From: Acidobacteriota bacterium
Lineage (GTDB): Bacteria; Acidobacteriota; Thermoanaerobaculia; UBA5066
Direction: 5' to 3'
Assembly: GCA_008363385.1 (NCBI GenBank)
Contig: RHKY01000021.1
Coordinates: 1-64,000, forward strand
DNA length: 64,000 nt
Numbering within the stretch: position 1 is the first letter of the stretch; each line of letters begins with the position of its first letter. Both the position numbers and the translations under genes were made by a program. This document shows, piece by piece, positions 33,643-41,112 of the stretch. Below the pieces are notes generated by a model. That model was not told the DNA's origin. It worked only from the letters and a program-made list of their open reading frames with translations, and made no database searches.

Positions 33643-34013
33643 TTCGCCTCCTTCACGAGCCGCCGGATCTCCTCGAGATCGGGCGCGCCGAGCTTGCGGT
33701 CCCGGACGAGGCTGACGAGGAGGGAGCGCGCCGAGCCCGCGAACACCTTCTCGAGGAAGTCCGAGACGAGGCCCGAGAGGACCTCGCTCTTCGGCTGGGT
33801 GGGCTCGTAGACGAAGGCGCGCCCCTCCTTCCGCCGCCGGAGCCGCCCCTTGCCCTCCAGGATGTTCATGAGAGTCATCACGGTGGTGTAGGCGACCGGC
33901 TTCCGCTCGCGGAGGCGCTCGTGGACCTCGCGCACCGTCACGGGGGAGCGCTCCCAGACCTCGTGCATGACCTCCAGCTCCGCCGCGGTGAGGGGCCGTC
34001 GGGCCGACTTCAT
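33639..34013 (-). CDS. blaI: BlaI/MecI-family transcriptional repressor
   Basis: A 124-residue winged-helix repressor starting MKSARRPLTAAELEVMHEVW. LTAAELEVMHEVWERSPVTV, then REVHERLRERKPVAYTTVMT, then LMNILEGKGRLRRRKEGRAF, are typical of BlaI. It represses its operon and is inactivated by proteolysis by the M56 partner, encoded immediately downstream. An inverted repeat TACTAA-AAAC-TTAGTA covers its start codon, matching BlaI-type operators. Confidence 0.93.
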   Translation of the reverse strand: MKSARRPLTAAELEVMHEVWERSPVTVREVHERLRERKPVAYTTVMTLMNILEGKGRLRRRKEGRAFVYEPTQPKSEVLSGLVSDFLEKVFAGSARSLLVSLVRDRKLGAPDLEEIRRLVKEAK

Positions 34014-34035
34014 ACTAAAAACTTAGTACTTAGTA
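34013..34035 (-). promoter_or_regulatory. BlaI-type operator
   Basis: Perfect 6-base arms TACTAA (34013-34018) and TTAGTA (34023-34028), followed by a further TACTTAGTA to 34035. BlaI/MecI operators have TACTA...TAGTA dyads. The site overlaps the blaI start codon, so repression is probably by direct block of the promoter and initiation region. Confidence 0.75.
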
Positions 34036-34084
34036 GATCGTCTGTCAAGGCGCCGCAGGCCGCGCCCTCCCCGGGCCCCCCGGG

Positions 34085-34687
34085 CTAGAGCCAGCCCTTC
34101 TCGCGGGCCAGGCGGGCCGCCTCGACGCGCCCCGAGGCGCCCAGCTTGGCGATCGCGTCCGAGAGGTAGTTGCGGACCGTGCCGGAGGTCAGGCCGAGGG
34201 CGTTGCCGATGTCGGCGCTCGACCAGCCGTCGCCGGCGAGGCGGAGCACCTCCCGCTCGCGCGGCGTGAGCGGGTCGGCCTCGCCCCACGCCTCCACCGC
34301 GAGCGCCGGGTCGATCGCCTTTCCCCCTCGGGCGACCTCCCGGATCGCCTCGGCGAGCCGGGACGCGGGCGCGTCCTTGAGCAGGTAGCCGCGGACCCCC
34401 GCCTCGACGGCGCGGCGCAGGTACCCGGGGCGCGCGAACGTCGTGAGGATCACGACCCGCGTGGGGAGCTGGCGCTCGACCAGCGCCGCGGCCAGCTCGA
34501 GCCCCGTCATCCCGGGCATCTCGATGTCGGTGACGAGGACGTCGGGGCGGAGACGCTCGGCCAGCTCGAGCGCGGCCGCCCCCGCCGGGGCCGTCCCGAC
34601 GACCTCGAGGTCGTCCTCGAGCGAGAGGAGGGCCGCGAGCGCGCCGAGGACCATCGCCTGGTCCTCCGCCACGACGATCCGGATCAC
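34085..34687 (-). CDS. NarL/DesR-type response regulator
   Basis: A 200-residue two-domain regulator. The receiver (IRIVVAEDQAMVLGALAALL, then VLVTDIEMPGMTGLELAAAL with the phospho-Asp, then YLLKDAP with the Lys) is complete. The C-terminal LuxR helix-turn-helix reads LTPREREVLRLAGDGWSSAD, then IGNALGLTSGTVRNYLSDAI. It is the partner of the histidine kinase encoded directly upstream (ATGA overlap). It resembles DesR/LiaR-like regulators. Confidence 0.93.
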   Translation of the reverse strand: MIRIVVAEDQAMVLGALAALLSLEDDLEVVGTAPAGAAALELAERLRPDVLVTDIEMPGMTGLELAAALVERQLPTRVVILTTFARPGYLRRAVEAGVRGYLLKDAPASRLAEAIREVARGGKAIDPALAVEAWGEADPLTPREREVLRLAGDGWSSADIGNALGLTSGTVRNYLSDAIAKLGASGRVEAARLAREKGWL

Positions 34688-35829
34688 GGCGTCCCTCCGG
34701 GCCCGGCCGGGATCACGGCGACGAGAGTCGTCCCGGAGCCCCCGCTCCGCGGCCCGATCTGGAGGGCGCCCCCCGCCGCGGCGAGCCGCCGGCGCATCCC
34801 CGTGACACCGGTGCCCTCACGGATCGGGCCGCCGCGGCCGTCGTCCTCCACGACGAGGCGGGCCAGCGGCGGCGGCGCCTCGAGCGACACGCGGCATCGC
34901 CGCGCCCTGGCGTGCCGGACGACGTTCGTCACCGCCTCCCGGAGGACCAGCGCGAACGTGTCGGCCGCCGGCGGGGGGAGCGCGGAGAGGGCCGGCCCGT
35001 CCGCCTCGACCTCCAGCTCGACCCCGAGCGCCGCGAGGGCCTGCCGGGCCCCGGCCAGCTCGGCGGCGAGCCCCGCGGATCGATACCCGGAGACCGCGCC
35101 CCGAAGCTCGGTGAGCGCCTCCCGGGCGATCCCCTCGACGTCGGAGAGCTCGCGCTCGACCGCCGGACGACCGCCCAGCGAGGCGTCGAGGCGGCCGACG
35201 AGCCGCCGCGCGAGCTCGGCCTTGATGGCGATGACGGTGAGGGTTCGTCCCAGGACGTCGTGAAGGTCCCGCGCGATCCGCTCGCGCTCCGCGGCGGCGG
35301 CCTGCCGGCCGACCTCCTCGGCCGTGAGCCTGAGGCGCCGCTCCTTCCGGCCGAGCTCCTCGTAGTAGATGTTCACGAGGCCGATGAGCGTCCCCATCCC
35401 CGACCCGGCCCAGACGACGCTCGGGGGCACGGGCGTCGCCGCCGCGAGGGCGAACGGAGCGGCGACCACGACCAGGAGCACGACGAGGCCCGTCCGGGGC
35501 GGGCCGGCCCGGCCCGCGAAGTTCGCGGCGTAGACGAAGAAGACCCCCGCGCCCGGGTTCACGGGCCCGAAGGCGATCCCGAGAGCGGCGATGAGGCCGG
35601 CGAGGACCATGACCCGGGCGCCTCGCTCCCGGAAGCCGCGCAGGTAGAGGGCGACGAAGAGCGGCAGGGCGGCGAGCGAGACGGCGCGAAGAGCGGCCGG
35701 GTACCCCGGCCGGAGGAGCGGCAGGACGAAGAGGACGAGGAACGACAGCCAGAGGTACGGGACCCACCCGATGCTCGGGTCGTCCGGCAGGAGCCGGCGG
35801 TGGACCCGGGCCCAGAGGCCCGGTTTCAC
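34684..35829 (-). CDS. DesK-type sensor histidine kinase
   Basis: A 381-residue kinase from GTG at 35829, overlapping the upstream stop. Several transmembrane helices (YLWLSFLVLFVLPLL; VSLAALPLFVALYLRGF; GLVVLLVVVAAPFALAAA) precede a HisKA_3 dimerisation domain: RERIARDLHDVLGRTLTVIA (His). The ATPase has VLREAVTNVVRHARA (N box) and VEDDGRGGP (G1), then GTGVTGMRRRL. Such kinases sense membrane or envelope state and phosphorylate the regulator downstream. Confidence 0.93.
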   Translation of the reverse strand: MKPGLWARVHRRLLPDDPSIGWVPYLWLSFLVLFVLPLLRPGYPAALRAVSLAALPLFVALYLRGFRERGARVMVLAGLIAALGIAFGPVNPGAGVFFVYAANFAGRAGPPRTGLVVLLVVVAAPFALAAATPVPPSVVWAGSGMGTLIGLVNIYYEELGRKERRLRLTAEEVGRQAAAAERERIARDLHDVLGRTLTVIAIKAELARRLVGRLDASLGGRPAVERELSDVEGIAREALTELRGAVSGYRSAGLAAELAGARQALAALGVELEVEADGPALSALPPPAADTFALVLREAVTNVVRHARARRCRVSLEAPPPLARLVVEDDGRGGPIREGTGVTGMRRRLAAAGGALQIGPRSGGSGTTLVAVIPAGPGGTP

Positions 35830-36407
35830 CGCTCCTTCTGGAGCCGCATCTCGTAGAACTTCCGCCACGTCGCTCCGTCGGGCGAGATCTCCCCCACCTC
35901 GTGCCACTCTCCGGGATTCGGCTGGGAGATCGTATAGCGCACCCGGCCACGGGGCGTCGACAGGAACCAGCGCCATCCGCCCGCCTCGGGGACGAGGTCG
36001 CTCGTCGTGGACGCGCCGTCGGCCTTGATCGCGAGGATCTTGAGCCCCTTCGTCGCCTCGTCGTGGTAGATGACCCCGATCGCCTCGTGGACCACGCGCT
36101 CGGGCTGGCCTTCGACGGCGCGGCTCTTCCCGAGGCCGTGGACGACGAGCGCGGCGCCGCCGAGGCGGGACTCGACCGTCTCGGTCTGCACGATGGACTG
36201 GGTCCCGCGCGGCCCCATGTCGATCGAGGCCTCCCCCTTCCAGCTCCCCTCCAGGAACGCGACCTTCGCGACCGCTTCCCGGGCGGCGTTCCCCGGCGGG
36301 TTCGCGGGCGCGGACTGCGCGGTGAGGGGGTGAGGGGCGAGGAGGAGGGGCGCGGCGAGGAGGACGAGCGAGCGGCCGAACCGAGCGGCCCGCGGGCGGA
36401 GGGGCAT
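35826..36407 (-). CDS. Exported lipocalin-like/DUF1579-type protein
   Basis: A 193-residue protein starting MPLRPRAARFGRSLVLLAAP with a signal peptide ending near LTAQSAP. The mature part starts VAKVAFLEGSWKGEASIDMG, then repeated beta strands, similar to DUF1579/heme-binding-like beta barrels. It is the first gene of the kinase-regulator operon (4-base overlap with the kinase) and could be a periplasmic input. That role is inference. A 38-bp element shared with the pilT operon lies upstream. Confidence 0.8.
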   Translation of the reverse strand: MPLRPRAARFGRSLVLLAAPLLLAPHPLTAQSAPANPPGNAAREAVAKVAFLEGSWKGEASIDMGPRGTQSIVQTETVESRLGGAALVVHGLGKSRAVEGQPERVVHEAIGVIYHDEATKGLKILAIKADGASTTSDLVPEAGGWRWFLSTPRGRVRYTISQPNPGEWHEVGEISPDGATWRKFYEMRLQKER

Positions 36408-36501
36408 GGCTTCCGTCCTTTCCGTCGGGCGCGAGGCCTCGACAGGCACAAGGTGGCGACGGGGGCACCCCCGCCGCCACCTCATCCCGTCAAGGCCGCG
36501 A

Positions 36502-36539
36502 GGTGACAGTTGTCAGACGGTCGGCGCCGCCCGGGTCCC
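36502..36539 (-). promoter_or_regulatory. 38-bp shared upstream element, copy 1
   Basis: It matches 38189-38226 at 33 of 38 bases. It contains the dyad TGACA-GT-TGTCA. It lies about 95 bases upstream of the exported-protein/kinase/regulator operon and just after pilT. Probably a regulator binding site or promoter. Confidence 0.55.
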
Positions 36540-36549
36540 GTCCGGCCCC

Positions 36550-37626
36550 CTACTCCAGCATGAGGGCGCGCTGGACCTCGGAGGGGCTGGTGGCTCCGGC
36601 GAGGGCCGTCTCCATCGTGATCTTCCCCTCCCGCTGCAGCGCGACGAGGTGCTGGTCGAAGCTCTGCATGCCGTAGACGTCGCCGCCGCGCTCGATGTAG
36701 TCCTTCAGGCCGCCGATCTTCTCCGGGTCGCGGATCATGTCCTGCACCGTGAGCGTGGAGACGAGGACCTCCGCCGCCAGGACGAGCCCCTTCCCAGAGG
36801 CCGCGGGGACGAGCCGCTGGCAGACGACCGCCTTGAGCACCTCGGCCAGGCGCATCCGCACGCTGAACTGGGCGTCGGCCGGGTAGGTGCCGAGGATCCT
36901 CGAGATCGTCCTCGACGCGTCGGTCGTGTGGAGCGTCGCGAGCACGAGGTGGCCGGTCTCGGCCGCCTTCAGGGCGGTGTCCATCGTCTCGAGGTCGCGC
37001 ATCTCGCCGATGAGGATGACGTCGGGGTCCTGCCGCAGGCCGGCGCGCAGCGCCGGGCCGAAGCCGGGCGTGTCGATCCCGACCTCTCGCTGGCAGACGC
37101 GCGACTTCTTGTCGGAGTGGAGGAACTCGATCGGGTCCTCGATCGTCAGGATGTGCCGCTTCTCGTTGGCGTTGATGAAGTCGATCATCGCCGCCAGCGT
37201 CGAGGACTTGCCGCTTCCGGCCACCCCGGTGACGAGGACGAGCCCGCGCTCCTCGCGGGCGATCTTCTCGACCGCGGCCGGGAGCCCGAGCGAGGCGAAC
37301 GACGGGATCGCGAACGGGACGATCCTCAGGACCGCGGCCAGGTCGCCTCGCTGGCGGTAGATCGAGACGCGGAACCGGGCGATCCCCTCGATCGCGTACG
37401 AGGTGTCGAGCTCTCGGACGGCCGACGGCTCCGGGGCGCCGGGCCTCTGCGACAGGAGGTACCCGGCGATCCGCTCCATGTCCGACGCGGCGAGCGCGGG
37501 GCTCTTCACCGCAGTCAGCGCGCCGGCCAGCCGCACCGCGGGCGGCGCGCCGGTCTTCAGGTGGACGTCGCTCGCCCCGGCGTTGGCGGCGGCGCTGAGA
37601 AGCCGGTTGAACGTGGCCTGGTCCAT
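36550..37626 (-). CDS. pilT: Type IV pilus retraction ATPase PilT/PilU
   Basis: A 358-residue ATPase: ASDVHLKTGAPPAVRLAGAL at the N-terminus, LVTGVAGSGKSSTLAAMIDF (Walker A), HILTIEDPIEFLH (Asp box), LRQDPDVILIGEMRDLETMD (Walker B) and HLVLATLHTTDA (His box). It powers pilus retraction at the inner membrane. The ATG at 37626 overlaps the stop of the cyclic-nucleotide-binding gene (TGATG), so the two are co-translated. A GTG one codon earlier is also possible. Pilus structural genes are not here, but a pseudopilin lies at 47 kb. Confidence 0.94.
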   Translation of the reverse strand: MDQATFNRLLSAAANAGASDVHLKTGAPPAVRLAGALTAVKSPALAASDMERIAGYLLSQRPGAPEPSAVRELDTSYAIEGIARFRVSIYRQRGDLAAVLRIVPFAIPSFASLGLPAAVEKIAREERGLVLVTGVAGSGKSSTLAAMIDFINANEKRHILTIEDPIEFLHSDKKSRVCQREVGIDTPGFGPALRAGLRQDPDVILIGEMRDLETMDTALKAAETGHLVLATLHTTDASRTISRILGTYPADAQFSVRMRLAEVLKAVVCQRLVPAASGKGLVLAAEVLVSTLTVQDMIRDPEKIGGLKDYIERGGDVYGMQSFDQHLVALQREGKITMETALAGATSPSEVQRALMLE

Positions 37627-38120
37627 CACGCCCCCTCGACGGCGAGCCCGTCTCCGGGCGCCAGCCTCTTCTGCAGCTGCCGGATCTTCAAGGAGAGGGA
37701 CCGGCAGAACGACCGGTAGACCTTCAGGGCGAGGGACTTGTCGGTCGCCAGGAGCGCGTCGAGGTCCCCCCGCGGGATGACGAAGAGCTCCACGTCGGTC
37801 GCGGCGGTGACGGTCGCCTGCGTCAGGACGTCGTCGACGAGCGTCATCTCGCCGAAGAGCTCGCCGGGCCCCATCTCCCCGAGCACGAGGCGGCTGTCCC
37901 CCTCGCCCTTGGCGACGGAGACCCGCCCGGCGCGGAGGACGTAGAGCGCCTCGCCGAGGGCCCCCTCTGCGACGACGAGGCTCCCGGCTGGCATTCTCTC
38001 GGTCCGACAGATCGCCGACAGCCTGACTGTCTCGGCGTAGTCGAGCTCGTGGAAGAGCGGGAGCTTCTGGAAGAGCTCGATGCCGTCGAACTCCTCGAAC
38101 CCCGGAAGCGTAGCGGACAT
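37626..38120 (-). CDS. Cyclic-nucleotide-binding domain protein
   Basis: A 164-residue protein with one cNMP-binding domain: LFHELDYAETVRLSAICRTE, LGEALYVLRAGRVSVAKG, LGEMGPGELFGEMTLVDDVL, then TQATVTAATDVELFVIP. PGELFGEM is the phosphate-binding cassette. The C-terminus (VYRSFCRSLSLKIRQLQKRL) is a helix without a helix-turn-helix domain, so it is not a CRP-type transcription factor. Coupled to pilT: it may tie pilus retraction to a second messenger. Confidence 0.9.
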   Translation of the reverse strand: MSATLPGFEEFDGIELFQKLPLFHELDYAETVRLSAICRTERMPAGSLVVAEGALGEALYVLRAGRVSVAKGEGDSRLVLGEMGPGELFGEMTLVDDVLTQATVTAATDVELFVIPRGDLDALLATDKSLALKVYRSFCRSLSLKIRQLQKRLAPGDGLAVEGA

Positions 38121-38188
38121 GTCCGCGGAGATTACATCAGGGGCCAGGTGGCCTCGGCCCGGCTGGAACCGACGTCGGGGCTGTCGCG

Positions 38189-38226
38189 GTGACAGCTGTC
38201 GGACGGTCGGCGCGGTCCGGGTCTCG
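38189..38226 (-). promoter_or_regulatory. 38-bp shared upstream element, copy 2
   Basis: It carries TGACA-GC-TGTCG, then the same GGACGGTCGGCGC block as copy 1 (33 of 38 identical). It lies about 70 bases upstream of the cNMP-pilT operon start. The conservation between two unrelated operons argues for a regulatory site. Confidence 0.55.
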
Positions 38227-38231
38227 AGGAG

Positions 38232-38261
38232 AGCAGAACGTATAATGGAGCTCTGACCCCA
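38232..38261 (+). repeat. REP-like element, copy C
   Basis: The core agaacgtataatggagctct, then gacccca, matches copy B almost exactly. It lies six bases from the 38-bp element, between the cNMP gene and ssrA. The rest of the 38121-38375 spacer holds the ssrA terminator and nothing else recognised. Confidence 0.7.
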
Positions 38262-38328
38262 CGGTGCGCGGCCGGCCGGCGCTACCTGAGCGCGGAGACG
38301 GCCCTGAAGACCCTGGCCCTGATGGAAA

Positions 38329-38364
38329 TCGAACCTGCCCCCGGAGCCCCGGAGGCAGGTTCGA
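38329..38364 (-). terminator. Probable ssrA terminator hairpin
   Basis: Perfect 11-base arms TCGAACCTGCC / GGCAGGTTCGA with a 14-base loop, beginning 12 bases after the tmRNA 3' end on the minus strand. It is followed by GATTTCC rather than a strong T run. Terminator role inferred from position. Confidence 0.55.
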
Positions 38365-38375
38365 CACCTTTGCAA

Positions 38376-38735
38376 TGGTGGAGGCGGGGGGAGTCGAACC
38401 CCCGTCCGAAGTACCCTGACGTCGAGGCTCTCCACGCTCAGCCCGTGCTTGTTTGTTTAGCCACCACGCCTTCGGGTCCGGGCGTCCGAACGCGGCGGCG
38501 ATCCTGAACGTCTCGACCCCTTCCTTCAGGCGGCGGGAGGGGGTCCAGCCTGGCTTTCGCGTCGACCGCCGAGGTGCTCCAGGCGGGCCCCCCGGCGACC
38601 GTCGTGGCTAATTAAGCCGCGAGAGCGAGTTCGCTGTCGTTGGCAGCTTTGTTTCGCCGTCGGTTTTACGAGTCGAACGGCCTGCTCGGCGTGCTCCTCG
38701 ATCGCCGGATGCCCCGTCGAAACCGGGACGCCCCC
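38376..38735 (-). ncRNA. ssrA: tmRNA (transfer-messenger RNA)
   Basis: The 5' end starts GGGGGCGTCCCGGTTTCGAC, then GGGG; the 3' end is TTCGACTCCCCCCGCCTCCA then CCA, a tRNA-like T arm and acceptor with encoded CCA. GGGGGC pairs with the 3' acceptor arm. The resume tag reads ANDSELALAA then TAA at 38612-38644, ending in the expected LAA. About 360 nt, the usual size of one-piece tmRNA. It rescues stalled ribosomes with SmpB. A hairpin follows at 38329-38364. Confidence 0.96.
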
Positions 38736-38845
38736 GATCGATTCCATCGTATCACCCGCGTCAACCTCCTCCCGCTCCGTCCCGGACGCCGCGGCAGCCG
38801 CGGCCTCCTTGACGGAGTCCCGGCGCGGCCGCAACCTACGCCCCC

Positions 38846-39247
38846 GTGAAGAGGGCGCACGGCAAGGACTCCCGTCTCATCGTCGTTTTCACCACGGTCG
38901 GCACGCAGGAGCAGGCGCTCGACATCGCGCACCACCTCGTGAGGTCCCGCCTGGCGGCGTGCGTGAACATCCTCCCCGGCGTCCGCTCGGTCTTCCGCTG
39001 GAAGGGGAAGGTGGACGACGAGACCGAGTTCCTGCTGATGACGAAGACCGTCGAGGCCAACTTCGAGGCGGTCAAGGACGAGATCCGGAAGCTCCACGCC
39101 TACGAGCTCCCCGAGATCCTGGGCTACCCGGTGACGTTCGCCGAGAAGGCCTTCGCGGGCTGGATCGTGGAGTCGTCGAGCGGCGCCGGCGGGGACGAGG
39201 AGGACGACGAGGGCGAGGAGGAGCCGCTGGAGCGGCTCTCCGAGTAG
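38846..39247 (+). CDS. cutA: Divalent-cation tolerance protein CutA
   Basis: A 133-residue protein from GTG at 38846. The CutA1 core is RLIVVFTTVGTQEQALDIAH, LVRSRLAACVNILPGVRSVF, then RWKGKVDDETEFLLMTKTVE, and ELPEILGYPV. CutA forms stable trimers; its cellular role is debated. The C-terminus has an extra acidic tail (GGDEEDDEGEEEPLERLSE) beyond the normal ~110 residues. Confidence 0.94.
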   Translation: MKRAHGKDSRLIVVFTTVGTQEQALDIAHHLVRSRLAACVNILPGVRSVFRWKGKVDDETEFLLMTKTVEANFEAVKDEIRKLHAYELPEILGYPVTFAEKAFAGWIVESSSGAGGDEEDDEGEEEPLERLSE

Positions 39248-39272
39248 CCCCGGCCCGCCCGGAGAAGCGAAA

Positions 39273-39298
39273 GACGGGAGGGGTTTCCCCCTCCCGTC
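39273..39298. terminator. Bidirectional hairpin between cutA and the zinc-ribbon gene
   Basis: GACGGGAGGGG (39273-39283) pairs perfectly with CCCCTCCCGTC (39288-39298) around a TTTC loop. It lies between convergent genes. On the plus strand it is followed by cgttcgtttc, a weak T-rich tract. Confidence 0.65.
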
Positions 39299-39329
39299 CG
39301 TTCGTTTCAGGCTACGTGCTCGGGGCCGC

Positions 39330-39617
39330 TCAGCGCGACATCGGGCGCCGGTCGCGATAGCAGTCGCGGCAGTAGACCGGCTTGCCGTTGGTCGGGTTGA
39401 ACGGGACCTGCGTCGGCTTGCCGCACGCGTCGCACGTCACGTTGTAGAGGGCGCGGCTGCCACCCTCGCCACCGGACGTCTTGCGCTTGTCGCGGCAGTT
39501 CTTGCAGCGCTTCGGCTCGTTGGAAAAGCCCTTCTGGGCGTAGAACTCCTGCTCGTTCGCCGTGAAGATGAACGGAGCGCCGCAGTCGATACAGGAAATG
39601 GACTTGTCCGTGTACAT
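39330..39617 (-). CDS. Zinc-ribbon protein (zf-trcl / CxxC-rich family)
   Basis: A 95-residue protein starting MYTDKSISCIDCGAPFIFTA. Two zinc ribbons: CIDCG...RCKNCRDKRK and VTCDACGKPTQVPFNPTNGK, then PVYCRDCYRDR. This architecture is a widespread small protein of unknown function, possibly RNA- or ribosome-associated. ATG 39617 is chosen from the family start. An 18-base hairpin (AGGTCGA/TCGACCT, 39628-39645) lies in the leader. Confidence 0.9.
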   Translation of the reverse strand: MYTDKSISCIDCGAPFIFTANEQEFYAQKGFSNEPKRCKNCRDKRKTSGGEGGSRALYNVTCDACGKPTQVPFNPTNGKPVYCRDCYRDRRPMSR

Positions 39618-39936
39618 GAAATCTCCGAGGTCGATTCTTCGACCTGTGGTGGGATCAGGGGTGCAGCCGGTGGCCACGGGCCACGGGCAGCTTCCCCGGG
39701 TTGGGCTGGGAAACTTTTACCGGCTCCGGGACTTCGGGAGGCTTCGGTGGGGCCGTTTCCTCTTGGGGCCCCATGGGGGTGGGAATGGTGGAGATCCTCC
39801 TCTGAACCAGAATTCCGTGGGCCGAACGAGGGTTCCGGGGGTGGGACCACGGAATGCCACGGGCCGTTGGCCGGTATGAAAGCCGGTTTTTCCCCTGGAC
39901 GCAAGAGAAATCTCGGGGGCGGCCCCGACCGTCCTG
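39618..39936. other. 319-base non-coding spacer
   Basis: It lies between the ThiG-like gene and the zinc-ribbon gene. It holds the 39628-39645 hairpin and, further up, a Shine-Dalgarno-like AGAGGAGG on the minus strand near 39790-39800 without a proper start codon. I see no ORF with the GC-biased third positions of real genes here and no recognisable RNA. Confidence 0.5.
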
Positions 39937-40701
39937 TCAGGAGGACAGGCGGGCGAGGGGCGGAGCGACCCCGGGGAACCTGCGCCGCTCGATCCGGCCC
40001 GCCAGGAACGAGGCGCGCCCCGCCTTGACCGCGTCCCGCATCGCCTCGGCCATCCGGAGCGGGTTGCGGGCGCCGGAGACGGCGCGGCCGCCGAGGACGC
40101 CGTCGGCGCCCAGCTCCATCGCGAAGGCCGCGTCGGAGGCGGAGCCGACGCCTCCCGCCACGAGGACGGGCACGCCCGCGCTCCCGACGAGGAAGGAGAG
40201 GGCGAGCGGGTCGACGACCCCCTGACCGGATCCCGGCGGCGCGGCGCGGGCCAGGATCGCCGCGGCACCGGAGGCGAGGACGACGAAGCCCTCGCGCGAG
40301 AGGAGGGCCGTCGCCTCCAGGAGCGCGTCGACGTCGGGCCAGAGGGTCTTCTCGTCGCCGGAGACCTCGAGGGCGACCCACGGCGTCGCGAGGCGCTCCC
40401 GCGCCGTCCGCGCCGCCACCACGGCCTCCTCCGACGTGCGGCAGCCCGAGGTCACGGGGAGGAGGAAGTAGGCCTGCCGGTCGATGCCGTCCAGGTGCGC
40501 CGACTCCTCGACGTCGCCCGGCAGGTCGGGGACGGCGAAGAGGACGATCTCGCAGCCGGCGGCCTCGCGGGCGGCGCGCGCCAGGTCGGGCGAGGCGAAG
40601 TGCGAGGCGGAGAGGAGGAGCCGGGACCGGAAGGCGCGCTCGCCGATCGTCAGGGGGGCGTCGAGGACCGCGGTCTCCTGGGTGGGGCCGTTTCGGGGCA
40701 C
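39937..40701 (-). CDS. ThiG-like protein lacking the catalytic lysine
   Basis: A 254-residue TIM-barrel protein clearly related to thiazole synthase ThiG: LTIGERAFRSRLLLSASHFA, LLPVTSGCRTSEEAVVAARTA, DVDALLEATALLSREGFVVL and VPVLVAGGVGSASDAAFAME, then LGADGVLGG. ThiG forms a Schiff base through Lys in the motif KLEVIGD. Here it reads WVALEVSGDEKTL, with Ala in that place. The DDP...AAVMPLG part is shortened. It is the fourth gene of the pan operon, 14 bases after panD. A true thiazole synthase is unlikely; the role may be linked to pantothenate or coenzyme A. GTG start at 40701. Confidence 0.8.
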   Translation of the reverse strand: MPRNGPTQETAVLDAPLTIGERAFRSRLLLSASHFASPDLARAAREAAGCEIVLFAVPDLPGDVEESAHLDGIDRQAYFLLPVTSGCRTSEEAVVAARTARERLATPWVALEVSGDEKTLWPDVDALLEATALLSREGFVVLASGAAAILARAAPPGSGQGVVDPLALSFLVGSAGVPVLVAGGVGSASDAAFAMELGADGVLGGRAVSGARNPLRMAEAMRDAVKAGRASFLAGRIERRRFPGVAPPLARLSS

Positions 40702-40715
40702 GGGCGTGTTCTACC

Positions 40716-41105
40716 TCAGAAGGCGGTCACGGTGGCGGGGCGCTCGGAGGCTTTCACCTCCCGGATCCGGTTCCTCCCGTCGACGAAGACGAGGGAGGGG
40801 ACGTGGCGCCGGGCCTCCTCCGGGGCCATCGCGGCGTAGGCCGCGACGATGACGAGGTCTCCCCTCTTCGCCAGGTGGGCGGCCGCGCCGTTGACGCCGA
40901 TGTCGCCCCCGCCCGCGGGACCCTCGATGGCGTACGTCGCGAAGCGGGTGCCGCGCGTGACGTTGTAGACCTCCACCCGCTCGTACGGGAGGATGCCGGC
41001 CGCCTCGAGGAGGGTCGTGTCGATCGTGATCGAGCCCTCGTAGTCGAGGTTGGCGTCGGTCACGGTGGCGCGGTGGATCTTGGCCTTGAGCATCGTCAGT
41101 TCCAT
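40716..41105 (-). CDS. panD: Aspartate 1-decarboxylase
   Basis: A 129-residue pyruvoyl enzyme making beta-alanine. [20 protein letters not shown], then S, contains the self-cleavage site Gly-Ser in YEGS, which gives the pyruvoyl group. [20 protein letters not shown] and [12 protein letters not shown] follow as usual. ATG 41105 (MELTMLK) follows GAGGGAACC; ATG 41093 is an alternative. It sits seven bases after panC. Confidence 0.95.
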   Translation of the reverse strand: MELTMLKAKIHRATVTDANLDYEGSITIDTTLLEAAGILPYERVEVYNVTRGTRFATYAIEGPAGGGDIGVNGAAAHLAKRGDLVIVAAYAAMAPEEARRHVPSLVFVDGRNRIREVKASERPATVTAF

Positions 41106-41112
41106 GGTTCCC

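Noticed and set aside
38137-38435. CRISPR or integrase attachment site next to ssrA
   Set aside because: tmRNA ends are common integration sites, but I see no integrase gene and no second copy of the tmRNA 3' end in the window; no CRISPR-like spaced repeats were found.
39700-39800. Short proline-rich ORF (IPTPMGPQEETAPPKPPEVP) behind an AGAGGAGG
   Set aside because: It would need ATT as start, its third-position GC is lower than in neighbouring genes, and no homology is recognised. Kept only as a note in the spacer entry.
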